A stretch of 64,000 bases of DNA from Owenia fusiformis (taxonomy: Eukaryota > Annelida > Polychaeta > Sabellida > Oweniidae), in the NCBI GenBank assembly GCA_903813345.2, contig CAIIXF020000007.1:34748538-34812537 (forward strand). Direction: 5' to 3'. Of the stretch, positions 27,501-35,394 are shown one piece after another (position 1 is the first letter of the stretch; every line of letters starts with the position of its first letter). The notes under the pieces are model-generated. The model had not been told where the DNA came from, did not search any database, and was given only the letters and a program-made list of their open reading frames with translations. A program made the position numbers and the translations under genes.

Positions 27501-30135
27501 AACCCAGCCCTTGGAAGTATTTACCTAATGCGAACCTACGTAGGTTCGCTTTAGGTAGTTTTAGGTTCACTTTAGGCGATGTTCAAATATGCTAATTAGA
27601 TTCAGGTTTGCTTTAGGTGACCACCTAAAGTGAACCTATAATTACCAAGAGCGAACCTATAATTACCTAAAGCGAACCTACCTAGGTTCGCTTTAGGTAG
27701 TTTAGGTAGTTATAGGTAGTTATAGGTTCGCTTTAGGTGATCACCTAAAGTAAACCTAGACCTAATTAGCATATTTGAACATCGCCTAAAGCGAACCTAC
27801 CAATGGAGTTTTTATATGGGGAACTACCTAAAGCGAACCTAGAAATCCTAGTTAAATATATCACCTAAAGCGAACCTACTGAAAGGCTGGGGGCCGTACC
27901 AGCCCGTACGGAGGTTGTTGTGTCAACGGACCCTGTACAACCTCGTTCGGGCCTCGTTACGAGTTTTGTAATTGATTGTAATTTTCGAGCCCCATAATAA
28001 ATCGTAATTTTCGATCCCCGTCCTTGCTCGTACGGTGCCTGTTACGAGGCCCGCAATAGCTCGTAATTTTTGAGCCTTGTACTTGCCTGTGCTATGCCCG
28101 TAACAAGGCCCGTACGGGGCTCGTAACGAGGGTCGTAATTGCTTGTTTATTTTAAGGAACACTTTTTGATCGATGAAATAAAATACAGCATACTTGGGAA
28201 ATGACATTTCAATTATATCTAATTATGTATTAATATGTCTTCAATAATTTTAAAATATTTGCATGTCTGTAATAACATAATAAATAGTATTAAAGCTAGG
28301 AAACAAAATAAACAGGAGGGTAACCGATAATAGGAGACACCATATTTCTCTACAAGTGAAGCAAATGCATATAAAACCATTTGCGTGTGCTATTAGAATG
28401 AGTTAAAATGTGATGTAAATAAGTAATGACTCGTAATTCTCGAGGCTCGTAAGAGCTCATATGGGGCCTGATGTAATTTGCCTGTGTACATGATTTGTTT
28501 TGTACATACTGACTCTTAGTTTCAATGGAAACATAGTTGGTACCCAGTCATCTTGTTATTTGTACCATTTTTTACACCAACCCCGCATACATTACAAATA
28601 TGCTGGGAAAACTTCAAATCTTATGACTGATCTTAGTGGAAATCGTGAGAACTCGATCTAGAATCTCTGGCCATAAGAGGAAATGTAACTGTGACGATAT
28701 GAATATATTCATGAATTAGGGAGGTTTGTACATGTCTAAACATTGTCACTCCAAAGAATTAATAATGTATATGTATGGCTAGCCAGTCAATCAAAGGTGT
28801 TAACAGTGCAGCTGAATTGCATAAGAAATATAACAATTGGTGAAAAACACACTTTTCAAATAACGATATCTTTCAAAATATAAGACCAATTACAAAGTTT
28901 TATACACCATTGAAAAGCTAATTCACCGATAATTTAAGGAATAATTCACACAATTAATGGACATGTATTTTTCTCTATATTCGACCAGAAAGAACATGAA
29001 TAACTGGAAATGAATGATTAGGACTAGGCCATAAGAAGTAGATTATTTATTTTGCGTCCCTTTGCATGCAAATTTTTTAGCAAATCAAAAAAACAATCAC
29101 ATCCAAATAGCAATCCCAGGGGTCTGAACGTATTTTTTTATTGCATTTCGTTCAATCAGAATTGGAAATAGCGGACAATTTGATGTGCATCAATATTCTG
29201 AGTATGTACATCCATCAGTCTGTCCAGACAATAACTCAAACACCCTTGGACTAATATTGTTTATATTTTATATGTACATATAAGAATTGGACCTCAACAG
29301 TATATGGCCCATGGGAGCACAAGTTCTGCTCAAAAGCCGAACAAGAACATCTTGCACATTTCTTATTATGATATAATGAATTTAGCATTTATAATTGAAT
29401 TTCATGTGTCATCCATTGCAGGATGAAGCTAACGCTGAGGAAGCTGGAGTTGCTATACCTGCAGGTCAGGAAGGTCTTACTCCTGCTGAGGGGGTGCAAG
29501 AAGACAGCATGATTAATATCACCCCTCTGCCACTCAATGAACTGGCCCCACCACCAAATAATGATGAACTTTTTGGTAAGAAAACTTGGTCAGATTTTTT
29601 TGCCATATGGGATCTTTTTAGCATAAATTAATCAATTCTATATTATGTGTTATTGCCTGCTGATCCTATTTCCTTCAGGAATGCCATGACCAAGGGTTTA
29701 TAATGTAAAGGTTGAAATTATTTGGATTATGTTTGAAATTTTCATTCACATAGCTGTTATTTTATCAGAATAAATGAAGCACAGGCCTAGGAATCCCCTT
29801 GCCTCAGTTTTATCATAAGATAAGAGGAGGCCAGATAATCAGAATGATGAAATTAACAAACCTAAATGACTGCAATAGATATATGGAAAAGTTCAACGAT
29901 AAATCCAAAAATACATGTATATTGTATTCAGTTAACATTCATATGTCTTACAGGTAACATTGATGAGCTAAAGAAACAGCATGAGAAAGACATGGAAGAG
30001 TTTGAAAAAGCCCAAGAGATGAATAAGATACGTATGGAACAAGGACTGGAGGAGAAGATTAAAGCAAGGAGGTCCAGGAGACAAAGGCAGCAACTGAACA
30101 GCATGCACAATGATGGAAGGGATGTTTCCCTTTAA
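6409..30135 (+). CDS. Coiled-coil protein, C-terminal 398 codons in seven exons (5' end not found)
   Basis: I do not recognise the family. Seven exons (6409-6565, 15307-15505, 15859-16117, 16446-16593, 19094-19191, 29422-29575, 29954-30135) have GT-AG borders and compatible phases (1, 2, 0, 1, 0, 1). Together they read 1197 bases without a stop to TAA. Within the visible part, residues 1-52 are a charged heptad-like helix, 53-205 are mixed helical with conserved-looking Trp and Cys (ACRKWQ, ALVQWFES), 206-254 are strongly charged helix, 255-338 are acidic and proline-bearing, and the tail is a Glu/Lys/Arg coiled coil ending in an Arg-rich stretch. I see no catalytic motif. The first exon starts in phase 0 with no Met, so further exons lie upstream or outside the window. 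The introns are full of transposons and a nested minus-strand gene. Exons between 19191 and 29422 could be missing, although the phases already match. Confidence 0.7.
6601..6845 (+). mobile_element. 6-bp-TSD element copy A, left part
   Basis: It begins TATGGAATG and CTGCTTCATTATTCGT, preceded by GAAACA (6595-6600). The right part resumes at 12290 and ends at 13045, followed by GAAACA (13046-13051). The two parts together give ~1.0 kb, like the intact copies. Confidence 0.85.
7200..10944. other. Interior of the 5.4-kb insertion
   Basis: No exon or RNA gene is supported. Around 9100-9310 there are diverged direct repeats of phrases such as TCTGACTTT and AATTGACC, without a clean period. Confidence 0.4.
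10951..11924 (+). mobile_element. 6-bp-TSD element copy B (974 bp)
   Basis: It runs from TATGGAATG to GACGCTATA, flanked by CTTTTA on both sides (10945-10950, 11925-11930). The inner inverted repeat CTGCTTCATTATTCGT recurs as ACGAATAATGAAGCAG. It has no open frame of note and many ATTCGTA words. It lies inside the 5.4-kb insertion, so it arrived after it or was carried with it. Confidence 0.9.
12290..13045 (+). mobile_element. 6-bp-TSD element copy A, right part
   Basis: It resumes at TGAGTTCATTT and runs to GACGCTATA. The target duplication GAAACA follows. It contains the palindromes GATCACGTGATC and GTCACGTGAC. Confidence 0.85.
13067..14057 (+). mobile_element. 6-bp-TSD element copy C (991 bp)
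   Basis: Same ends and orientation as the other copies. GGAGTA lies on both sides (13061-13066, 14058-14063). Close to copy B in sequence, including the GATCACGTGATC site at 13552-13563. Confidence 0.9.
14210..15210 (+). mobile_element. 6-bp-TSD element copy D (1001 bp)
   Basis: Same ends. CATGTT lies on both sides (14204-14209, 15211-15216). It is more diverged than copies B and C. The 69-codon frame across its left edge and the 89-codon frame inside are element sequence, not genes. Confidence 0.9.
15307..15505 (+). CDS. Coiled-coil gene, second visible exon
   Basis: Acceptor ATTCTTTCAG, donor CCCAA|GTATGT. The two leading bases complete an Ala codon with the preceding G; it ends in phase 2. 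It encodes about 66 residues including YKWSNAKVLLQHSC and FACRKWQ. Confidence 0.75.
15859..16117 (+). CDS. Coiled-coil gene, third visible exon
   Basis: Acceptor TTCTTATCTAG, donor AAAGT|GTATGT. It enters in phase 2 (an Asn codon is completed) and exits in phase 0. The 86 codons are helix-rich, with Trp near the end (VQWFES). Confidence 0.75.
16446..16593 (+). CDS. Coiled-coil gene, fourth visible exon
   Basis: The acceptor TTATTTAAAG follows a T-tract; the donor is ACAG|GTATGT. Phase 0 in, phase 1 out. It encodes a Lys/Glu/Arg-rich helix (DAKTKENELDKKLRDERL) followed by an acidic turn. Confidence 0.75.
16659..17303. mobile_element. Palindromic TA-flanked MITE, CAGGGTGTCCC ends (645 bp)
   Basis: CAGGGTGTCCCGAAAGTATG and its inverse form the ends, with ~190-bp arms (for example AACTCCCAAATGGGAAAAA and its inverse). 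TA on each side fits Tc1/mariner-type insertion. It begins 66 bp downstream of an exon donor. Confidence 0.85.
17310..19093. other. Intron sequence, no further feature
   Basis: AT-rich intron between the exons ending at 16593 and starting at 19094. I see no additional exon or repeat beyond simple A/T-rich stretches. Confidence 0.4.
19094..19191 (+). CDS. Coiled-coil gene, fifth visible exon
   Basis: Acceptor TGTATCGCAG, donor GGAGGG|GTGAGT. It enters in phase 1, completing Asp, and exits in phase 0. The 32-codon acidic segment contains DETESDGDDVDEV and VMAQLFEPDN. Confidence 0.7.
19948..20404. mobile_element. TA-flanked inverted-repeat element (457 bp)
   Basis: The ends CCGGATTTTCTCGAATATA and TATATGCGAGAAAATCCGG are inverted repeats. 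TA lies on both sides. The words TATACGCCC and GGGCC recur inside. Non-coding MITE, mariner-like by target site. Confidence 0.8.
21520..21990. repeat. Degenerate direct repeats
   Basis: A ~75-bp block (TTACATCCATATGTACAT, then CATATTGCC, TTGATTGATTC) occurs at about 21535 and 21920. Between them, units containing TGTTCAAATGGTCCTGA or TGTTTAAATCGTCC recur about four times. No gene. Confidence 0.5.
22082..22498 (-). CDS. Membrane-associated C-terminal RING finger protein, 138 aa, intronless
   Basis: The C-terminus has all eight zinc ligands of a C3HC4 RING: C85, C88, C100, H102, C107, C110, C123 and C126 (C-x2-C-x11-C-x-H-x4-C-x2-C-x12-C-x2-C), with the PCGH signature. Residues about 4-45 are strongly hydrophobic, suggesting one or two membrane segments, followed by an aromatic, basic, possibly amphipathic stretch. 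RING proteins of this shape are usually membrane-anchored E3 ubiquitin ligases; the activity here is inferred from the fold. The start lies in excellent context (CACCATGG). ATTTAAG just upstream could be a 5' UTR splice acceptor. The gene lies antisense inside the ~10 kb intron of the coiled-coil gene. I cannot name an orthologue. A retrogene origin is possible because the frame has no introns. Confidence 0.75.
   Translation of the reverse strand: MGFLSRVFAVLSTLLQLLFSFLYEVAVPLSYILQGIWLAFVRVYYAIKLWTLKVQRWIATMRLAVARFCLAKFHSVAGILYGLMCRFCNNRKMFGIYAPCGHIAWYCPHCYEEQGDIDPLPICERCQIPIENIDLIQL
23914..24563. mobile_element. hAT-like element, TAGAGGTGTC ends (650 bp)
   Basis: The left end TAGAGGTGTCACAG and right end GGGACACCTCTA are inverted. 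Internal words on GGTACGGTACAG and ACCGATATAACC form subterminal repeats. TAGAGGTGTC ends are typical of hAT elements. The flanks (ATTGCAAC and ATTTGCGA) are only roughly alike, so the 8-bp duplication is decayed or absent. The 90-codon internal frame is not a recognisable transposase. Confidence 0.65.
25227..25730. promoter_or_regulatory. Three perfect TGACGTCA palindromes
   Basis: CRE-type octamers lie at 25227-25234, 25289-25296 and 25723-25730. They sit in repeat-rich intron DNA, so CREB/ATF binding is only a possibility. Confidence 0.3.
25471..25577. repeat. Hairpin with ~23-bp arms
   Basis: CACTATCGTGGCATATATGC pairs with GCATATGTGCCACGATAGTG; the loop contains a further imperfect inverted repeat (CTCAGTGATA with ATTGATCTCTGAG). 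Confidence 0.75.
25585..25838. mobile_element. 254-bp MITE with 25-bp inverted ends
   Basis: TTTATAACATACCTATGATG and its inverse form perfect ends. The interior is non-coding and GC-richer near GCGGGCGCGGG. Confidence 0.75.
25842..25988. mobile_element. Intact foldback relative of 564-902
   Basis: CAAATATTTCATT and its inverse are the outer arms; GGGCAATACC and GGTATTGCCC are the inner arms. It abuts the preceding MITE. Confidence 0.7.
26962..27209. mobile_element. TTAA-flanked MITE, copy 1 (248 bp)
   Basis: CCTCTTGAATAC and its inverse GTATTCAAGAGG are the ends, with TTAA outside both (26958-26961, 27210-27213). TTAA targeting fits piggyBac or Kolobok families. A second copy lies at 61025-61239. 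Confidence 0.8.
27254..27455. repeat. Direct repeat pair, ~65 bp
   Basis: TAAATGTACCTGAGTGAGAA... CATCAAAATGTGTGAGAAAT at about 27254-27320 recurs with changes at 27393-27455, within the centre of the foldback element. Confidence 0.6.
27894..28160. repeat. Degenerate CTCGTAA-type repeats
   Basis: Words such as CTCGTAAC, CCCGTACGG and CGTAATTTTCGAGCC recur irregularly on both strands, starting directly after the foldback element; a remnant is at about 28430-28480. The 94-codon minus-strand frame here is a by-product of the repeats. Confidence 0.5.
28170..29421. other. Intron sequence without gene
   Basis: Nothing convincing between the CTCGTAA repeats and the exon at 29422. Confidence 0.4.
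29422..29575 (+). CDS. Coiled-coil gene, sixth visible exon
   Basis: Acceptor ATCCATTGCAG, donor TTTG|GTAAGA. Phase 0 in, phase 1 out. It encodes an Ala/Glu-rich then Pro-rich linker (PLPLNELAPPPNNDELF). Confidence 0.7.
29954..30135 (+). CDS. Coiled-coil gene, terminal exon
   Basis: The acceptor is TATGTCTTACAG; it enters in phase 1 and stops with TAA. A charged helix (ELKKQHEKDMEEFEKAQ) is followed by a basic patch (KARRSRRQRQQ), which could be a nuclear localisation or nucleic-acid-binding tail; that role is inference. Confidence 0.75.
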
Positions 30136-33100
30136 GTACATAATATAAGGAGCATTATCAGATAAGATTCACAGCTGTAGTACAAAGACTTTATTAACTT
30201 ACATAAATAGGAATGGTAAAGGGAGAGAGATTGGCTTAGAGGGGGACAGTTGAGTTTGGCATTTGCTGGGTTCCATCCATACTTCTAATAATAAGGATAT
30301 CCCTATTCCATATTACACATATCAAACTATAGTCAAACATATTAATACAAATGCACAAATGGAGATCAAAGGAGATCGCTCCATGTTAATTTTAGGGATG
30401 GGTGGGTTAATAAAGAAGGTGAATGAAGTAAATAAGAGAAATGTGCAGTATTTGCAATACCATAAAAGGGGTAAAAGGGGTTTCATGATGCATTTCACCA
30501 TTTGATACATGTCTCAGTATTATTAGGTCTCTATTGGATTCTGGTATTAAGATTTTTGTATGTAATGAGTGTAAATAGCAAAGCTAAAGCCAATGATAGG
30601 AAATGTCAAACATCTCTGGTTTATTCATCTGTGATATTAAAGAAAAAGTATTGGGAATTTATAATATACTGTTTAACCTAGACCCGTAATACATGAGTAG
30701 TAACCATAAAAGCTCACAAGGTACCATGACTACTGTAAAGCGAAATGTCATGTGGTCTCCATTTATCAGACTTCTAAACACAATGGCATGAGGATTATTG
30801 CAAGGTACTATAAATCTTGCACGATACTACCCATGTCTTTCAGGACATTGTCCAAGAAAATCAATTTTCTAATGTCAGTACTTGTCAATGATTCTACTTA
30901 CATTGTAGAATTTGAATTAAACAGTGTTGTAATATTACTGTCGTAGTGTTGTAACTTGTCTTAGTTCATATCTCATCTATTCTTGTTATCCACCTTGTCT
31001 TAAGCAGAGCTTAAGTTGTGGATTTGATATGAGATCAGTTCAGAATGCTACAATTAAATGTCCGTCCATAATATACTAAATATAAGTGCATAATTAACCG
31101 AATAATGATGAAATTAACAGCATAATTCACAAAAGATGGCGTCATGTTTTATTGAAAGTAATAGTGAGACATCTTTTACTTGCTGGTATTGACGTGAATC
31201 AAATCATTGTGCAATTCAGTGCATAATTTTGCCTTTACAAAAACTATTTGATGATAACTATAACCAATGGTGTTATCATATATCTAATGTTGATAAATTA
31301 TTAGTTCATGCACTAATGATTAAGGAATGTAGTAATTATGTTCCCTAATCATACTTGTTGAAATTGTTTATCATGTGAATTGTACATAAAATGAGCAAAA
31401 CATTTTGTACACAAGATGTCCGTGTTACTGGAAAAAAAACTTTTATATCACACATGCATACATTATGCTCTAAAATAATCTTACAATGGACTTAATGTCC
31501 ATGGTGATATATTTAAGTAGTCTGGCATCAATATCCTCTCTTACCTTTTACTCAGAACAGGGTCTTAGTGCAAGACTAAATTAGGAAATGCTCTTATGAA
31601 TGTATATGACAATCACAACACAACGGCATGAGGATTATTGCAAGGTACTATAAAACCTGTACCATACCCATGTCTTTCAGGTCATTGTTCAAGAAACCAA
31701 TATTCTAATGTCAGCACTTGTCAATGATTCTACTTACATTGTAGAATTTAAATTAAACAGTATTGTAATATTACTGTATTAGTGTTGTAACTTGTCTTAG
31801 TTCATATCTCATCTATTCTTGTTACCCACTTTGTCTTAAGCAGAGCTTAGGTTGTGGATTTGATATGAGATCAGTTCAGAATGCTTCAATTAAATGTCCG
31901 TCCATAATATACTAAATATAAGTGCAAAATTAACCAAATAATAATGAAATTAACAGCATAATTCACAAAAGATGGCGTCATGTTTTACTGAAAATTATAG
32001 TGAGACATCTTTTAATTGCTGGTGTTGACATGAATCAAATCCATTGTGTAATTCAATTCAAAGCATAATTTTGCCTCTAAAAAACTGTGTAGATGATAAC
32101 CAATAGTGTTTTCATATATCTAATGATGATAAAATGTTAGGTCATGCACTAATGATTAAGGAATGTAGTTATAATCTTCCTTAATCATATTTGTTGAACT
32201 TGTTGATCATGTGAATTGTACATAAAATGAGCAAAACATTTTGTACACAAGATGTCCGTGTTACTGGAAAAAAAACTTTTATATCACACATGCATACATT
32301 ATGCTTTAAAATAATCTTACAATGGACTTAATGTCCATGGTGATATATTTAAGTAGTCTGGCATCAATATCCTCTCTTACCTTTTACTCAGAACAGGGTC
32401 TTAGTGCAAGACTAAATTAGGAAATGCTCTTATGAATGTATATGACAATCACATGTGTTAACATAGTCTTTTTTCTGTAGATGGTAACATCTATTGTTTC
32501 ACTATTAGAATATATAATGATTGGAATCCTTATTTTTGTGTACTATATTTTTGTAAGATATTACTCTTCTGTGCACTGTACACATGTACCTGTTAATATA
32601 TATGATTTTTAGTCAACATGTACATAAACTGAATCCTATATAGAAATTGGGCGTTTAACAAAACTATATGTGATATTATTTTTGTAAATATTTACAAACT
32701 ATACCATACATGTATATGTTACACTAACCAAATTTTCAGAGTTCCTGAAGTTATGATAGTTCAACTAAATTCTGTTTTTATGTGAAGTGTTTGGAAAACA
32801 GTGAGCTTCGGTTGTGTTTTCAAATGCATTTAAGCTTCATGTTTATATACAAGCTATGTATTTTTATGTATTCTATCTGTGATCTATTTCTTCCAGTCTA
32901 TTTGGAAAATTTTTTGTAAATATCTCCTCTACAGGGTGACTCTATTTACTGAGAGTAAATGTGTTAAATATTGTGAAATACAGGGTGTATCAGTTATATT
33001 TACAGAACTGGTTTGATATCATATATTAAGCTTTAAAGTTTTTATTTATTTAATTTGATCAAGAAGTTTCAAGTGAACCAAACATCAGATAAATATTTAT

Positions 33101-33400
33101 CCTTCAATTATTTTTGCAATTTTGTGGTGTTGCCAAAATACAATCTTAAAGATGATCATTATTTGATAATGTATAAATAAATTATAGCCCTACACAACCA
33201 TATATCTGATTTGTACCTGAATTTTAAAATTATTTAAAAAATTCTGAAATTATCAATGGTCAGCAATACATTCTTATTTCAGGGTGTCAGTAATTGTGTG
33301 ACTGGACCTTGTATAATATTGGTATAATTAACTGATATGTAATTATATTTTATGTAATTTAGAAGTATATAAATAAATGCATCACCATTCCTTCCCATGA
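30136..33400 (+). other. Probable 3' UTR and downstream DNA of the coiled-coil gene
   Basis: No coding exon. It contains an 840-bp tandem duplication and several AATAAA words, for example near 33373. Which polyadenylation site is used cannot be told. Confidence 0.4.
30777..32452 (+). repeat. Tandem duplication of an ~840-bp block
   Basis: Unit 1 (30777-31616) and unit 2 (31617-32452) both begin AACACAA(T/C)GGCATGAGGA and end ATGTATATGACAATCAC. They differ by scattered substitutions and small indels, so the duplication is not very recent. It is non-coding. Confidence 0.85.
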
Positions 33401-33433
33401 AGATCTTCCCTTTTATGTACATTTACTGACTGG

Positions 33434-33995
33434 CAGCCGACTGTCACAGCGCTGTGAGAGCACATCGGAATGTGCCATGCAAATGATATTCATTCAATTG
33501 AGCCTCTCTGCAGCCGGCTGTCAGCACTGTGAGAGCACATCGGAATGTGCCATGCAAATAATATTCATTCAATTGAGGCTCTCTGCAGCCGGCTGTCACA
33601 GCGCTGTGAGAGCACATCGGAATGTGCCATGCAAATGATATTCATTCAATTGAGGCTCTCTGCAGCCGGCTGTCACAGCGCTGTGAGAGCACATCGGAAT
33701 GTACCATGCAAATGATATTCATTCAAATGAGGCTCTCTGCAGTCAGCTGTCACAGCGCTGTGAGAGCACATCGGAATGTACCGTGCAAATGATATTCACT
33801 CAAATGAGGCTCTCTGCAGCCAGCTGTCACAGCGCTGTGAGAGCACATCGGAATGTACCATGCAAATGATATTCATTCAAATGAGGCTCTCTGCAGTCAG
33901 CTGTCACAGCGCTGTGAGAGCACATCGGAATGTGCCATGCAAATGATATTCATTCAAATGAGGCTCTCACAGCACTCCTAACAGAATCCTCTGGC
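33434..33995. repeat. Seven-copy 77-bp satellite with octamer motif
   Basis: The landmark GAGAGCACATCGG recurs at 33456, 33531, 33608, 33685, 33762, 33839 and 33916, i.e. a period of 77 bp apart from one 75-bp step. Each unit carries the palindrome CACAGCGCTGTG (shortened in unit 2) and, in most units, ATGCAAATGATATTCA, which includes the POU octamer ATGCAAAT. It lies in the convergent space between two genes. Confidence 0.9.
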
Positions 33996-34020
33996 AGCCT
34001 CGTGATAGCTGACTGTCACA

Positions 34021-34740
34021 AAATAGCAGCCTTGAATTTTTCCAGCAACGCTAGGAGTTAAACCAATTAAAAAGGCGCTAGACTATTCGATAATATATCA
34101 GTGGAATGACTGGACCGATGTATCTGGATTACGTTCAGTGTTTTTGTGGATGGCTCTCCATTTTTACGGGTGGGATAGAGCTTAACCCAATGGATAAAAG
34201 GGCCACGTAGTCGTGCACTGATTCAACGTGGGAAAAACAACTTTGGGGAATAGTTTACATTTAATCTTCCACTATCCAATGTGCCTACAATGGAGGGTGA
34301 CAAGAAGGGTAGGGATATCTAAACCGGTGAATATGGATCAGTTAAAATCCCCTTCCTCATATTCTGAAAAGAATCAACTTATCTGATGATTTAGACCTGA
34401 GGCCTTGGAATACGTTATAAAATGTTTAAAAATCCCCCAGTGTACTAATGTTGGTAATGCCTAGTGTATATGTAAATATACTATATCTTAGCTACTTACT
34501 CATGCAAATGAGTGAACATAATGGATGTAACAACAAAAGATAGATGGAAAACACAAGCAACTTTATTTTTGCTGTATACCCGGGCCTCAGATTTGGACTG
34601 TAGAAGACCAAGATTTTTCCAACAAAAAGTTTGTTCGCGGGTCTTAGATCGTTTGGGCCATTGCAAAGGTCGTCTTAAAGGACGCGAGAAATAAATGTAC
34701 GAATCGTGATAATTGTTGTTGTAATTGTTTATTGTTTAAA
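34021..34740. other. Convergent intergenic spacer
   Basis: No supported gene. A 60-codon plus-strand frame at 34512-34694 has no recognisable character. Confidence 0.4.
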
Positions 34741-34744
34741 GAGT

Positions 34745-35394
34745 CTACAAGGGAAATCCTGCGCTAAATGGTTTTATTTTCATTTTCATTTCTTTAATCG
34801 TAGAGTTACGATTAGTAAATATTCTCAAGTCATGTGAAAATCCATGCCAGTACATACAATCACCACGTTCACAAGAGGGACCATTGTAATCATATGTCGA
34901 AAATAAGTTAGCATTAGCTCCACAATTACTGTACCACCAGGGTCCGATGGTGTGTTTTGCCATACATCTATGTCCTCCATTATCTACATCTTTTGTCGAA
35001 AATGGATGCCCATTGACGTATAGGAGTCTATCTCTTACGGTACTAACGGATCTAATATAGCCTGCCAAAATAAGCTTATACTTGCTTCTTACATCGCCGA
35101 TTCGGAAAGAAGAATATTGTGCAAAACCTCGTTCCCTTTCCCATCCAAGATAATCAATTCGTAGCATGTAATATCCCCGGTTGAGAATAGTTAAGAGAGA
35201 CTCAAACCCAATGAAGTATTCCTCCGGTGTTACCCCAAAACCATGTTTGTATTCATCCCACGTGCGTCTTTCAAAATCCTCGTGGCCATTGTAGCGGTGT
35301 GCAATGACAAGCCACTCTTCATCACAGTTGGCCATTATACGTTTTCCAGGTGTTGTCAAAATTTCATTTGGTCCACTTTTGGCTTGAATACAAT
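34745..35394 (-). CDS. Fibrinogen-related gene, exon 4 (fibrinogen C-terminal domain)
   Basis: The acceptor is CCTATGATTTCAG; it enters in phase 1 completing Asp, giving the family's usual DC start (DCIQAK). The whole ~216-residue domain is in one exon. Confidence 0.9.

Larger units (their letters stand above)
26283..27893. mobile_element. 1.6-kb foldback element with AGGTTCGCTTTAGGT arrays
   Basis: The ends CCCCCAGCCTTTCAGTAGGT and their inverse ACCTACTGAAAGGCTGGGGG enclose two subterminal arrays (about 26300-26750 and 27520-27880). The arrays are built from short palindromic words such as TAGGTTCGAACCTA and ACCTAAAGCGAACCTA. The central ~770 bp are non-repetitive apart from the nested MITE at 26962-27209. 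It resembles foldback elements whose inverted ends consist of subrepeats. No coding capacity. Confidence 0.75.

Noticed and set aside
27923-28207. 94-codon minus-strand frame
   Set aside because: Composed of degenerate CTCGTAA-type repeat sequence.
33434-33995. CRISPR-like array
   Set aside because: The 77-bp units are contiguous with no unique spacers and the genome is eukaryotic; it is a satellite.
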